Part shown: one piece after another, positions 1 through 7,466 of the stretch | Numbering within the stretch: position 1 is the first letter of the stretch | Layout: the number at the start of each line of letters is the position of its first letter | NCBI RefSeq assembly: GCF_020524325.1 | Contig: NZ_JAIVKY010000008.1 | Span: 186,001 to 250,000, forward strand | Reading direction: 5' to 3' | Length of the DNA stretch: 64,000 nucleotides | Source: Sutcliffiella horikoshii | GTDB taxonomy: Bacteria; Bacillota; Bacilli; Bacillales; Bacillaceae_I | Made by a program: the position numbers and the translations under genes | The notes under the pieces: model-generated | What the model was told of the DNA's origin: nothing | The model's input: the letters and a program-made list of their open reading frames with translations, nothing else | Databases searched by the model: none

Positions 1-169
1 CAGCGGTGCTTAACCAAGCACCTAAAAATGACGGGATTGGTTTATCTTAAGGTAGCTTTTTAAAAAAAATGGGTAATCGTCCATTCCAATTTTTTAACTT
101 TTACATATGATAAATGGAATCATGAAAACATCAACACACTTTGTTGTCCCAGGATTTGATGTAAAAAAC

Positions 170-203
170 CTTAGAGGCAGGATAAACGCCTATGCCTCCT
201 AAG
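170..203. other. Hairpin upstream of the YjcZ-type genes
   Basis: CTTAG and GGCA on the left can pair with TGCC and CTAAG on the right, giving an imperfect stem about 50 nt upstream of the first small gene. No T-run follows, so it is not an obvious terminator; it could be a leader structure. The first 250 bases of the window hold no convincing gene. The first bases (CAGCGG) match the right end of the dispersed repeats found later, so the window may begin at the edge of another copy. Confidence 0.3.
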
Positions 204-253
204 AAATTGTTGCATAAGATATCGTAACAACTCATAAAGGAGGTGTTACTAAG

Positions 254-340
254 ATGGGTAATGCGTATGCAGGTGGCTTCGCGTTAATCGTAGTATTGTT
301 TATCTTGTTGGTAATCGTAGGTGCAGCATGGTTGTACTAA
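254..340 (+). CDS. YjcZ-family sporulation peptide, copy 1 (28 aa)
   Basis: A 28-residue peptide with a glycine-rich start (MGNAYAGGF) and one hydrophobic helix (ALIVVLFILLVIVGAAWLY). This is the hallmark of the tiny YjcZ/YhaK-like sporulation membrane peptides of Bacillus. The start has a strong AAAGGAGGTG ribosome site. A near-identical gene follows 31 bp downstream, so the two form a tandem pair. The family is reported from spores; the molecular role is not known, and membrane insertion is inferred from the helix. Confidence 0.85.
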   Translation: MGNAYAGGFALIVVLFILLVIVGAAWLY

Positions 341-371
341 ATACATTTTTAATTAAAAAGGAGGAACTAAA

Positions 372-458
372 ATGTCAGGTGGACATTCCGGCGGATTTGC
401 GTTAATCGTAGTATTATTTATCCTGTTAGTAATCGTAGGTGCAGCTTGGTTATACTAA
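372..458 (+). CDS. YjcZ-family sporulation peptide, copy 2 (28 aa)
   Basis: A tandem paralogue of the preceding peptide. The hydrophobic helix is identical and only the first residues differ (MSGGHSGGF). It has its own AAAGGAGG ribosome site and is followed by a strong terminator, so the pair is probably one short transcript. Third-codon changes with an unchanged protein helix indicate purifying selection on the peptide. It is too short for usual gene callers. Confidence 0.85.
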   Translation: MSGGHSGGFALIVVLFILLVIVGAAWLY

Positions 459-498
459 GCTAGCCCTTGGAGTTTAGGCAATGCCTTTACTCCACAAA

Positions 499-532
499 AA
501 CACCTTCCATGTAAACATGGAAGGTGTTTTTT
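499..532 (+). terminator. Rho-independent terminator of the YjcZ pair
   Basis: AACACCTTCCATG pairs with CATGGAAGGTGTT around a 4-base loop and is followed by a T-run. It ends the two-gene sporulation peptide transcript. Confidence 0.9.
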
Positions 533-543
533 GTACTGATTTA

Positions 544-735
544 TTATTTGGAGCTTAGCAGAATATCTACATAAGAAGAAATTAATAGAATGGTAATAAG
601 TACATTTATGGTTCGGAAAACTTTCGGCTGACGATCCTCCGGTATTTCCTTTTGAACGCATAAAGCATTCGTTAATTTGTTTATGTAGAAGAGTATAAAT
701 ACAGCCACCCAAACAAATATAAATGCGATAGCCAT
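544..735 (-). CDS. Small membrane protein of unknown function (63 aa)
   Basis: A 63-residue protein with an N-terminal hydrophobic helix (residues 2-17), a short charged stretch containing KEIPEDRQ, and a second helix near residues 44-57. A perfect AAAGGAGGG ribosome site 6-7 bases before ATG supports it as a real gene despite its size. It stands alone between the YjcZ pair and the yhaJ-like gene. I do not recognise a family; a two-helix membrane topology is inferred. Confidence 0.6.
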   Translation of the reverse strand: MAIAFIFVWVAVFILFYINKLTNALCVQKEIPEDRQPKVFRTINVLITILLISSYVDILLSSK

Positions 736-884
736 AAGATCCCTCCTTTGTGGGGTGCTTTAAACTAACTACGGAATATATACTTATGCCTTCTACCTTA
801 CCAAAGTTTATGAGAAAAAGATACTGTGATAGTCCGAATCTTTTACAAAAAAATGAAAAAGCACCCTGAAATCATTAAGATTTT

Positions 885-1439
885 CTAGGACGCTATTTCT
901 TTCTCATTAACTATTAAAATATCATAACCGTTTTCTAATTCTTCAATCTGACATTTGCTTGGTGCACGTTGGATAAGGTTAATATATAGGAAATCTGGAA
1001 TACATAGACCGATATTTACCGCTGCAAGCATAGAGAAATAATGATAATAGCCCGGGAATATATGGGCAAGTAAGATGCATGCTGTTGTAATAATGGCAAA
1101 AGGAGCCAGTAAAACAGCATAGGATTGAATTTTAGTAAAAGGTTTTTTAGTTTTTATTTTCATATATGGCATATAGCACTTAAGTTTCCATTTAAGTTTT
1201 ACTTGGTTTTTTGTAACAATCAGCGGAAGAACATGACAAAGCTTGTGCATAGTGAACATTCCCATAAGGCCAAGGATGAACCATCCGAAATTGGCAGATG
1301 AGACCGTTGTGTCATGGTACATAAGGCTAAAAGACAGAAAGAATACAATAAACGAAAGTAAAGTGATGATAAACGAAATAAGTGTTATGCGATGGAGTCC
1401 ATATTGTCTCGTAATATCAATGGATTTCCAACAGTTCAT
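885..1439 (-). CDS. yhaJ: YhaJ-like DUF3267 membrane protein
   Basis: A 184-residue protein with four probable membrane segments (about residues 20-40, 50-65, 108-128 and 135-150). The pattern and position (next to yhaI and scoC) match YhaJ of B. subtilis, a DUF3267 member. DUF3267 proteins resemble zincins with an HExxH motif; here the equivalent stretch reads HKLCH, so the catalytic Glu is not evident and protease activity should not be assumed. The ribosome site (AGGTG) is modest. Function unknown; the family call rests on synteny and general resemblance. Confidence 0.65.
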   Translation of the reverse strand: MNCWKSIDITRQYGLHRITLISFIITLLSFIVFFLSFSLMYHDTTVSSANFGWFILGLMGMFTMHKLCHVLPLIVTKNQVKLKWKLKCYMPYMKIKTKKPFTKIQSYAVLLAPFAIITTACILLAHIFPGYYHYFSMLAAVNIGLCIPDFLYINLIQRAPSKCQIEELENGYDILIVNEKEIAS

Positions 1440-1654
1440 AGTTGCGTCACCTACCGTAATTGCTAGTCGTAATCAAAATTACTAAATTAATGTAAGCTTT
1501 TTTATTGGAAAAATCAATAGGTGAATGTAATTTATTTTTCTTTGCATCCATCTAAATATTGGTAAGTGTAAGGAATTGTTGTAAAATAAGTAGAAAAGTG
1601 AGGAAAACCTTTAAGAATTGCTATAAGAATTTGCAACAGTGAGGACTGAGTAAA

Positions 1655-1984
1655 GTGGAAGAAAGACTTGCAACCTTGGAGTTCTATGTGGAACTACTTT
1701 TAAAACAAATAGATCGTTCCAAGTACCCTTGGGATTATTTGATTATGAGCAGTAAATTGAGCAAGAGGGATGTGCAGGCACTATATCAACTATGTGAAGA
1801 ATTGAGCAAAGAAATGGATAAACAAAAAGCGGAAGGATTTGTTACATTCTCTCCGCTTCTTATACAATTCAGGGAAGCACTACCTCCAAGTCTGCCTTTG
1901 GAGGAGACCATTGCGGCCTTAAGGACACAAGGTCATTATGTTCCACTGATGGATGCATTTCAAAAACTTATCAAGAAGAAGTAA
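1655..1984 (+). CDS. yhaI: YhaI-like DUF1878 protein
   Basis: A 109-residue soluble, helix-rich protein starting at GTG ([15 protein letters not shown]) and ending in a lysine-rich tail. Length and position beside scoC match YhaI of B. subtilis (DUF1878), whose function is unknown. Its 3' end overlaps the convergent scoC gene by 14 bp, so the two transcripts share complementary ends. The ribosome site (GTGAGG) is weak and lies rather far upstream, so the start is less certain than the reading frame. Confidence 0.7.
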   Translation: MEERLATLEFYVELLLKQIDRSKYPWDYLIMSSKLSKRDVQALYQLCEELSKEMDKQKAEGFVTFSPLLIQFREALPPSLPLEETIAALRTQGHYVPLMDAFQKLIKKK

Positions 1985-2570
1985 CGCTTTCATTTTTTTC
2001 TTCAAGCACTTCTTCTTTTTTTGAAAGCTTCCCATCTACCTCTATAAAATCCTCTTCAATATTATTAAAGGAACGTTCAAATATCTGCATGAAATCTTCG
2101 CCGTAAACATTACGGATCACGCACATGATATCCAACAGCTCGGGGAATTTTCCATATAAGTCATGCATCGGCAAAGCCCCGCTGAATACGGAGTTTTTAC
2201 TAGGATCATAGGTTTCCATCAATTCTAAAAGAATTTGTTCTCCTTTTTGCGTTAATTCAATATACGTGTTTCGCTTATCGTTTTCTTTTTTAGAAAATCG
2301 AAGAAGTTCTCTTTCTTCTAATTTCTTAGAAAAGTTAAAAGCAGTGGATACGTGCATAACTCCAAACTTGGCAATCTCGGAAATACTGGCACCTTTTAAA
2401 TGATAAGCAATCCATAAAATATGGTGTTCGTTAATATTTAGGTCATATGGTTTTATCCATTGTTGCCAATCTTTCTCGATGGTCTTCCAAAGTGCTTTAC
2501 TCAGCTGGGCAACACGTTGGCTGAAGAGCATAGCTTCTTTTAATGAATACTGTCCATTCTGTGTATTCAC
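1971..2570 (-). CDS. scoC: ScoC/Hpr, MarR-family transition-state regulator
   Basis: A 199-residue MarR-family protein with a winged helix-turn-helix over about residues 45-115 ([25 protein letters not shown] as recognition region). Its sequence and the yhaI-scoC-yhaH order identify it as Hpr/ScoC. In B. subtilis this regulator represses extracellular protease genes, sporulation functions and peptide transport. The C-terminal tail is rich in Glu, Lys and Ser and probably flexible. It is transcribed alone from the minus strand, convergent with yhaI. Confidence 0.92.
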   Translation of the reverse strand: MNTQNGQYSLKEAMLFSQRVAQLSKALWKTIEKDWQQWIKPYDLNINEHHILWIAYHLKGASISEIAKFGVMHVSTAFNFSKKLEERELLRFSKKENDKRNTYIELTQKGEQILLELMETYDPSKNSVFSGALPMHDLYGKFPELLDIMCVIRNVYGEDFMQIFERSFNNIEEDFIEVDGKLSKKEEVLEEKNESVTSS

Positions 2571-2663
2571 AAACTCACCTACTTTTTTCTAATATATTAC
2601 TATCTATTATGACAATAAAATAAAAATTAATAAAGGTCTAAATTTACAAAAAATTAAAATTTT

Positions 2664-3029
2664 TTATTCAGCAGTGTTTTTTGCTAGCTTTTTTTCTAGA
2701 TTTTCTAATTCTTCTTGTAGGTTTGCAATGTTTTCTTGAATGGATTCCTGGTGAGGTTTAATCGAATTTTGCCAAAGATCCACGGAGACCTTAATCTCTT
2801 CTGCAATATTTCCGACAGTTGCTTTTCCCTCTTCCATAGCTTGTGATACTTGATCCTTAATATGAATAGCCTCTTGTTTCAACTCTTCAATTGTCAGCTG
2901 AATAGAATGAGCCGTTGACTTTATTTTTGCTCTTCTTGATGCTCCAGATTCTGCAGTTGTAAGCAGAGCGGAGACACCGGCAATTGTGCCACCTATTAAA
3001 ACTCCGTAAATGAATGATTTCCCATTCAT
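2664..3029 (-). CDS. yhaH: YhaH-like YtxH-domain protein
   Basis: A 121-residue protein with an N-terminal glycine-rich helix (SFIYGVLIGGTIAGVSALL) typical of YtxH-domain proteins, then a long charged coiled-coil-like region. I choose ATG at 3029 because AGAGGAG lies 8 bases upstream of it; a longer reading frame would begin on a GTG directly abutting that site. Position between scoC and trpP matches yhaH. YtxH proteins are linked to general stress; the exact role is unknown. Confidence 0.8.
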   Translation of the reverse strand: MNGKSFIYGVLIGGTIAGVSALLTTAESGASRRAKIKSTAHSIQLTIEELKQEAIHIKDQVSQAMEEGKATVGNIAEEIKVSVDLWQNSIKPHQESIQENIANLQEELENLEKKLAKNTAE

Positions 3030-3289
3030 AGTAATCACTCCTCTATAAAGTTATGTAAATATAGTTCAATACCCTAAGATTATTATATAATTCAACATTT
3101 ATTAAAAAAATCCTTTTTTTGCTGAATACTTTTCTAGTCTAGCCGTTGAGAATGTAAAGTAATTTGGATTTCCTCATCTTTATTGTTTCCAAATAACTAG
3201 TTTATATTAAATCGAACTTTTCGGAAGGTATACTTGTTTCATAAGAAAAGAGAGAGCGGCATAATTATGGTACAAAGGGGGCGGGCTTA

Positions 3290-3481
3290 GTGGCAGGTAT
3301 AACATCTGTGTTATTCATCATAAGTATCGTGATGTTGTTTGGTGGGGGAAATTACTTTTTGGCCGCGCAACGGGCAGGGGTATATCCCCCAAGGAGGGTT
3401 TTGCAGCAGAGGGCTGTAGCTATTGGAGGTGCCGGTGGTGTGATGTTTTTACTAGCGATATTAGTGACATGGGCTATTTAA
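3290..3481 (+). CDS. Small two-helix membrane protein (63 aa)
   Basis: A 63-residue protein with helices near residues 4-20 and 43-61 separated by a basic loop (PPRRVLQQR). It starts at GTG behind a G-rich ribosome site and ends just before a shared terminator. It lies between divergent yhaH and convergent trpP. I cannot name a family; an integral membrane role is inferred from hydrophobicity only. Confidence 0.6.
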   Translation: MAGITSVLFIISIVMLFGGGNYFLAAQRAGVYPPRRVLQQRAVAIGGAGGVMFLLAILVTWAI

Positions 3482-3488
3482 AATAAAA

Positions 3489-3522
3489 AGAGGGCAAATT
3501 CCTAACTTGGAATTTGCCCTCT
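3489..3522. terminator. Bidirectional terminator
   Basis: AGAGGGCAAATTCC pairs perfectly with GGAATTTGCCCTCT across a 6-base loop. It lies between the small membrane gene (plus) and trpP (minus), so it can end both transcripts. Confidence 0.9.
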
Positions 3523-3525
3523 GGG

Positions 3526-4050
3526 TTATGTTGCAGGTATTAGATTTGAGCGTTTCGCAATGCTCGTTACAATTGGATAGATAATGATCATGACTATTGC
3601 ATTCAATACGACAGCTGGAAGTACGGCTGTAGCAAAGAAGAATGCAAAGGATTCTCCGCCTGGCAATCCTACAAGTGTCAGGGCACTTGTAAGGAAAATT
3701 GCTCCTGAAATAAGGGTACCAATAACGGTTAAGATTCCTGCCTTAACAAGTGGCTTGTCCAGTTTCTTCATTGCAAGAAGCATGAAGAAGAACAAGAATG
3801 CTGTAATTGGCTTATCAATGATGTTCGGGATCTGACCGGCTGGAAAAGTAGTTGTCATGGCGGAAATTAATCCTGTGACGACACCTAATAATAATACATT
3901 TTTCTTTTCCGGGAACAACATGATACCTAAAAACATCATCGTTAAAGCTAAGTCTGGCTTCATACCGAGAATGACCCCCGGTACCACAGTGTGCAGAACA
4001 GCACCAATTCCTACTAATAAAGCTAGTGACACTAAAGTCTTTGTGTTCAT
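3526..4050 (-). CDS. trpP: Tryptophan transporter TrpP
   Basis: A 174-residue integral membrane protein with about five hydrophobic segments, matching TrpP (YhaG) of B. subtilis in length, sequence character (MKPDLALTMMFLGIML; PAGQIPNIIDKP) and position between yhaH and serC. TrpP is the putative tryptophan importer and belongs to the TRAP regulon. A row of (G/T)AG triplets overlaps its ribosome site (see the 4053-4080 entry), which supports both identity and translational control by tryptophan-activated TRAP. Confidence 0.92.
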   Translation of the reverse strand: MNTKTLVSLALLVGIGAVLHTVVPGVILGMKPDLALTMMFLGIMLFPEKKNVLLLGVVTGLISAMTTTFPAGQIPNIIDKPITAFLFFFMLLAMKKLDKPLVKAGILTVIGTLISGAIFLTSALTLVGLPGGESFAFFFATAVLPAVVLNAIVMIIIYPIVTSIAKRSNLIPAT

Positions 4051-4052
4051 TT

Positions 4053-4080
4053 CTCATCTCTCCTCAACTAATCTAATCTT
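4053..4080 (-). promoter_or_regulatory. TRAP (MtrB) binding site over the trpP ribosome site
   Basis: Read on the minus strand, the leader runs AAG-at-TAG-at-TAG-tt-GAG-ga-GAG-at-GAG-aa-ATG. Five perfect (G/U)AG triplets and one AAG are each separated by exactly two bases, the spacing required by the 11-subunit TRAP ring. They cover the Shine-Dalgarno sequence (GAGGAGAG). Further GAG triplets with looser spacing lie upstream at 4086-4088 and 4099-4101. The inference is that TRAP bound to tryptophan blocks trpP translation. Confidence 0.85.
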
Positions 4081-4172
4081 TTTAACTCCATTAGTACACT
4101 CGTTGTCTAATGCGAATTAATAGATACTATTATATAAAAGTTTCCCCTTTTTGAAAAGAGGTAAGCTCGTTT

Positions 4173-5255
4173 TTACCTATATTTGGCTTGGAAGCTTTTC
4201 ATGAATTCTGCTAATGCCTGACAGGATTCCAAAGGTACAGCATTGTAAATAGAAGCTCTGCAGCCCCCAACCATTCTGTGACCTCCAAGGCCAATAAAGC
4301 CTTCCTCTTTCGCCTGAGTTAGAAAAATAGATGTTAGCTCTTCAGAAGGAAGGTTGAACGTGACATTCATATGAGATCTGGCGCCTTTAACTGCATGGCC
4401 AATATAAAATCCTTCACTCTGATCAATGGTTTCATAAAGGAGTCCTGCCTTCTCCTGGTTAATCCTTTCCATAGCTTCAACGCCACCTTGCTTTTTCACC
4501 CATTCCAAAACAAGAGAAAGCATATAAATCGAAAAGGTAGGAGGGGTATTGTATAGGGATTTATTTTTGGCATGTGTTTGGTAGTTCAGCATTGTAGGGA
4601 TATTACTAGGACATTGCTCCAGCAATTCCTTTTTTATGATTACCACGGTTACACCAGAAGGGCCAAGGTTTTTTTGGGCACCCGCATAGATAAGAGAGAA
4701 GTCTTTTATATTTATTGTTCTGCTTAGGATATCACTCGACATATCTCCAATTAATGGTATGTACGAAGGAGTGTGTGGGAATTCCTGCCATTGTGTTCCG
4801 AAAATGGTGTTGTTGCTCGTAATATGCAAATAAGCTGCATCGGTTGAGAGATCCAATTGAGAAGGAATAGTAGAGTACCCAGATTCCTTTGCGGTGGAAG
4901 CAATATGAGTCAATCCAACTTTTTGTGCTTCCTTTAATGCTTTTTCAGACCATGAACCGGACAAGCTATAATTAGCTGTCTTACCTGATGGAAGAAAATT
5001 CATTGGGATGGCGGAGAATTGCAGGCTCGCACCACCTTGCATGAAGAGAATTTCATAATCGTCTGGTATTTTCAAAAGCTCTTGTAAAAGTGTTGCTGCT
5101 TTTTGATGGACCTTTTCATATTCTTTACTTCGATGACTTAACTCCATAACAGACATACCCGTTTCTTTGAAATCCAATAATTCCTCTTGAGCACGCTGCA
5201 GTACTTGCTTTGGAAGAGCTGCGGGTCCTGCATTGAAATTGTATATGCGCTTCAT
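4173..5255 (-). CDS. serC: Phosphoserine aminotransferase SerC
   Basis: A 360-residue class V aminotransferase, full length for the family. It converts 3-phosphohydroxypyruvate to phosphoserine in serine synthesis and can act in pyridoxal phosphate synthesis. The start MKRIYNFNAGPAALP, the PLP-binding lysine in AGAQKNLGPSG and the RMVGGCRASIYNA end are diagnostic. The ribosome site is TAGGAGGG. It is a single minus-strand gene between trpP and a divergent YGSN-motif protein. Confidence 0.95.
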   Translation of the reverse strand: MKRIYNFNAGPAALPKQVLQRAQEELLDFKETGMSVMELSHRSKEYEKVHQKAATLLQELLKIPDDYEILFMQGGASLQFSAIPMNFLPSGKTANYSLSGSWSEKALKEAQKVGLTHIASTAKESGYSTIPSQLDLSTDAAYLHITSNNTIFGTQWQEFPHTPSYIPLIGDMSSDILSRTINIKDFSLIYAGAQKNLGPSGVTVVIIKKELLEQCPSNIPTMLNYQTHAKNKSLYNTPPTFSIYMLSLVLEWVKKQGGVEAMERINQEKAGLLYETIDQSEGFYIGHAVKGARSHMNVTFNLPSEELTSIFLTQAKEEGFIGLGGHRMVGGCRASIYNAVPLESCQALAEFMKSFQAKYR

Positions 5256-5358
5256 CCTATTACCCTCCTAAAGTAATCTGAAAATAATAATATATATCCT
5301 ATCATGGATTGTGTTAGAATACATAAAAGATTTTGAAAAAAGTTAGGAGTAATTTAAT

Positions 5359-6237
5359 ATGTATCAAGAACATAAGCCTTTTGATGTTAGTCCATATGAT
5401 CATCCGGATATTTATCCCGGTCCAAGACCTGCGTCTTCTTTTTTATTTTGGAAAGGAAAGGCTCATCGTATTGAGGCGGAAAAAGGGGTGCCGGTTGAGC
5501 AACAGCCTATTCACTTTACCAATGTCGATCATGTGCTTGGAAGCTTGGCATTTCAAAGTACGCATGTAAAAAAGGTAGAGGAGTTTTTCAAGGAGGAGCG
5601 GTTTGATTCAATGGTACCCGTTGTCGCTTATGGGTCGAATGTTTGCTTAGCACAGCTGCAATACAAATTCCGTTTGCGCCCGGAAGAAGATGATTTTATG
5701 CTTTGCTTGAAAGGTACAGTAACGGATTCTGATATCGTTTACGCACCATTTTTGGCACCGTATGGTTCTCTGCCCGCAGTCATTGCACCCGTAAAGGGTG
5801 CTGTATGTCAGGTATGGTTGACATTTATTGATAAAAAACAGTTGGAATTGATCAATTCCACTGAAAAAGGATATGAACTTAGAGTTCATGAGGGGAAGAA
5901 AGTACGTTTAGATACAGGAGAAGTCTTTGAGAATGTTTATGCTTACTATGACCCGCGTGCCCTGTTATGGAAAGGGGAGATGCGCAGATTCAAGGACATT
6001 TCCGGTCAAAGTCCGCTTCAGTCCGTCTGGCAAAGCGAGATGCTTAACGAGTTAAAGCTGGCAGTAGACCATAAAGGAACCCGTGAAGAATTTATACATT
6101 TATTAAGATGGGATAGGAGCTATCGTGATTTTGTAGAGGGCTTTCTAGAGGAAGAATGCACCTTTGCTTTTGATCATCCTGACTGGAAAGCGGCGGAAAA
6201 TATCCTGTCCATCCGCGAGATGGGAAGAAGGTTTTGA
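5359..6237 (+). CDS. Uncharacterised protein with a YGSN motif
   Basis: A 292-residue soluble protein starting behind TTAGGAGT. Near residue 90 it has VVAYGSNVCLAQLQYKF; the YGSN turn is typical of the gamma-glutamylcyclotransferase-like fold, in which it forms part of the substrate cavity. The rest (tail with WDRSYRDFVEGFLEEE) is not one I recognise. It is longer than standard GGCT enzymes, so a true cyclotransferase role is uncertain. A lone gene, divergent from serC, with its own terminator. Confidence 0.55.
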   Translation: MYQEHKPFDVSPYDHPDIYPGPRPASSFLFWKGKAHRIEAEKGVPVEQQPIHFTNVDHVLGSLAFQSTHVKKVEEFFKEERFDSMVPVVAYGSNVCLAQLQYKFRLRPEEDDFMLCLKGTVTDSDIVYAPFLAPYGSLPAVIAPVKGAVCQVWLTFIDKKQLELINSTEKGYELRVHEGKKVRLDTGEVFENVYAYYDPRALLWKGEMRRFKDISGQSPLQSVWQSEMLNELKLAVDHKGTREEFIHLLRWDRSYRDFVEGFLEEECTFAFDHPDWKAAENILSIREMGRRF

Positions 6238-6241
6238 ATAC

Positions 6242-6281
6242 AAAAAATGACGTGGCCAGTAGTGGGAGTCACGTCATTTTT
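6242..6281. terminator. Bidirectional terminator
   Basis: AAAAATGACGTG pairs with CACGTCATTTTT. It lies between the YGSN-motif gene (plus) and hit (minus) and has a U-tract in both directions. Confidence 0.88.
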
Positions 6282-6284
6282 GTT

Positions 6285-6707
6285 TTACTTAATACCTTGA
6301 TTAATTTTAGTTGCTATCTCTTGCAAATCTTGTGTTGTGTAATCGCTCTGGTTTGATTTCCAGACTGCTCCAAACCCGTCTCCTTTGCCGTAACGAGGGA
6401 GAATGTGAAGGTGATAATGGAAGACCGATTGACCGGCAGCTTCTCCATTATTATTTAAAAGGTTAAGACCAATTGGTTCAAACTGTTCTTTAATCGAGTT
6501 AGCGATCTTAGGCACCACTTTAAAGAGATTCTCCGCTATCTCTGGTGTAAGCTCGTAAATGTTTTCTTTATGTACTTTCGGAATAACTAATGTATGGCCC
6601 TTTGTTACCTGGCTAATGTCAAGAAAAGCCAGAACATGTTCGTCCTCATAAACCTTGGCAGCAGGGATATCCCCATCAATAATTTTACAGAAAATACAAT
6701 CACTCAT
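6285..6707 (-). CDS. hit: HIT-family nucleotide-binding protein Hit
   Basis: A 140-residue HIT protein of the HINT branch. It has the N-terminal Cys pair in CIFCKI, and the histidine triad HYHLHI in QSVFHYHLHILPRYGKGDGF. These enzymes hydrolyse nucleotide phosphoramidates or related AMP derivatives. I start at ATG 6707, six bases after AGAGGTG, rather than at a GTG inside that ribosome site; this gives the usual N-terminus. In B. subtilis hit is divergent from ecsA as here, but the gap here is unusually long and appears to hold an RNA gene. Confidence 0.93.
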   Translation of the reverse strand: MSDCIFCKIIDGDIPAAKVYEDEHVLAFLDISQVTKGHTLVIPKVHKENIYELTPEIAENLFKVVPKIANSIKEQFEPIGLNLLNNNGEAAGQSVFHYHLHILPRYGKGDGFGAVWKSNQSDYTTQDLQEIATKINQGIK

Positions 6708-6780
6708 TTGATTCACCTCTGGACTTTAGTTTTATCTATTTTACCATGTTTTGGACAAGTATCCTAATATGTTGAGCGGT

Positions 6781-6817
6781 CAAAAATAAACAAGCAAGAG
6801 CATTAGCTCCTGCTTGT
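6781..6817 (-). terminator. Terminator of the hit-ecsA intergenic RNA
   Basis: On the minus strand ACAAGCAGGAGC pairs with GCTCTTGCTTGT across TAAT (one mismatch) and is followed by TTATTTTTG. The T-run exists only on this strand, which fixes the direction of the RNA and also shields hit from read-through. Confidence 0.85.
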
Positions 6818-7283
6818 GAAGAAAGGGACGAGAGGCAACAAGCTTCTCTATCTGAATAAGGAGAAGCCTACAAACATCATTTTAGCGTTCAAATAACTGT
6901 GCTTGATAAACACCTCATTTGATTTATAAAATGTGTCTAATTGTCTGCTTTCCTGTTCAAAACAACCATCCCCTTGTTACTGAGTTTTACAACTTTAGTA
7001 ACGCGGCTATCGACGTAAAGTCTCTTTAACGAACACCTCATTTTCAGAATGAATCAATCACAGGATACGACTTAAGAGTAAAGTGTCGCCCGTAAGCACC
7101 TCATTTCTTCATCAATCGGAGTTACGTTACAGATGATCGTGTGGTTGCAGTCGGTTAAGTCCCACAACGACGAGAGAAAAAGTTTAACCTATCGAGAACA
7201 AAGCAACACTGTCTTTGACAGTCACCTCATCTACAAAGAAGTAAACCAAAGGCTTGTCTAAGTGCCCCTCTGTCCCCTTCCTT
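6781..7283 (-). ncRNA. Putative ~500-nt structured non-coding RNA between hit and ecsA
   Basis: No credible reading frame occurs here. On the minus strand the ends are complementary: 7263-7283 (AAGGAAGGGGACAG...) pairs with 6819-6838 (...CGTCCCTTTCTT), closing a domain of about 465 nt, immediately followed by a terminator. Inside are a near-perfect hairpin at 6976-7002 (GTTACT..AGTT/AACT..AGTAAC), one at 6840-6869 (AGGCTTCTC/GAGAAGCTT) and one at 7208-7222 (ACTGTC/GACAGT). The motif TGAGGTG occurs four times (complement at 6911, 7034, 7097 and 7223; spacings 123, 63 and 126), three copies followed by a visible small hairpin. It is not tmRNA, RNase P, 6S or SRP RNA as far as I can tell. The promoter is not identified. 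Confidence 0.6.
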
Positions 7284-7380
7284 ACATATGATGCGCACTT
7301 TCCTTAAAATTATGTTATGGTAAAATTTAAATTAGAAAATTTTTTTTGCATTTATGTTACAGGGGGATTAAATTTCGTAA

Positions 7381-7394
7381 AGGGGTCAGACCCT
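7381..7394. repeat. GGGGTCAGACCC-type palindrome
   Basis: AGGGGTCAGACCCT is a short palindrome about 70 bp upstream of ecsA. Sequences of this form recur as dispersed REP-like signatures in many bacterial genomes. One copy is seen here; its role in this window is unknown. Confidence 0.4.
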
Positions 7395-7466
7395 CAAAGG
7401 AATTTCGCCCTCCATGTAGTAGCTATATTCAATACATAATATCGTTGGCAGAAAGGGTAGGTTGAT

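Noticed and set aside
1-6. CAGCGG at the window edge as a ninth repeat element
   Set aside because: Six bases match the right end of the dispersed elements, but the rest lies outside the window, so it cannot be supported.
455-712. 85-codon minus-strand frame overlapping the first terminator
   Set aside because: It overlaps the terminator of the YjcZ pair and the well-supported 63-aa gene, with no ribosome site.
6781-7283. The hit-ecsA gap as a plus-strand RNA with CACCTC anti-Shine-Dalgarno motifs
   Set aside because: The terminator T-run exists only on the minus strand and no plus-strand terminator lies before ecsA, so the minus-strand reading is favoured.
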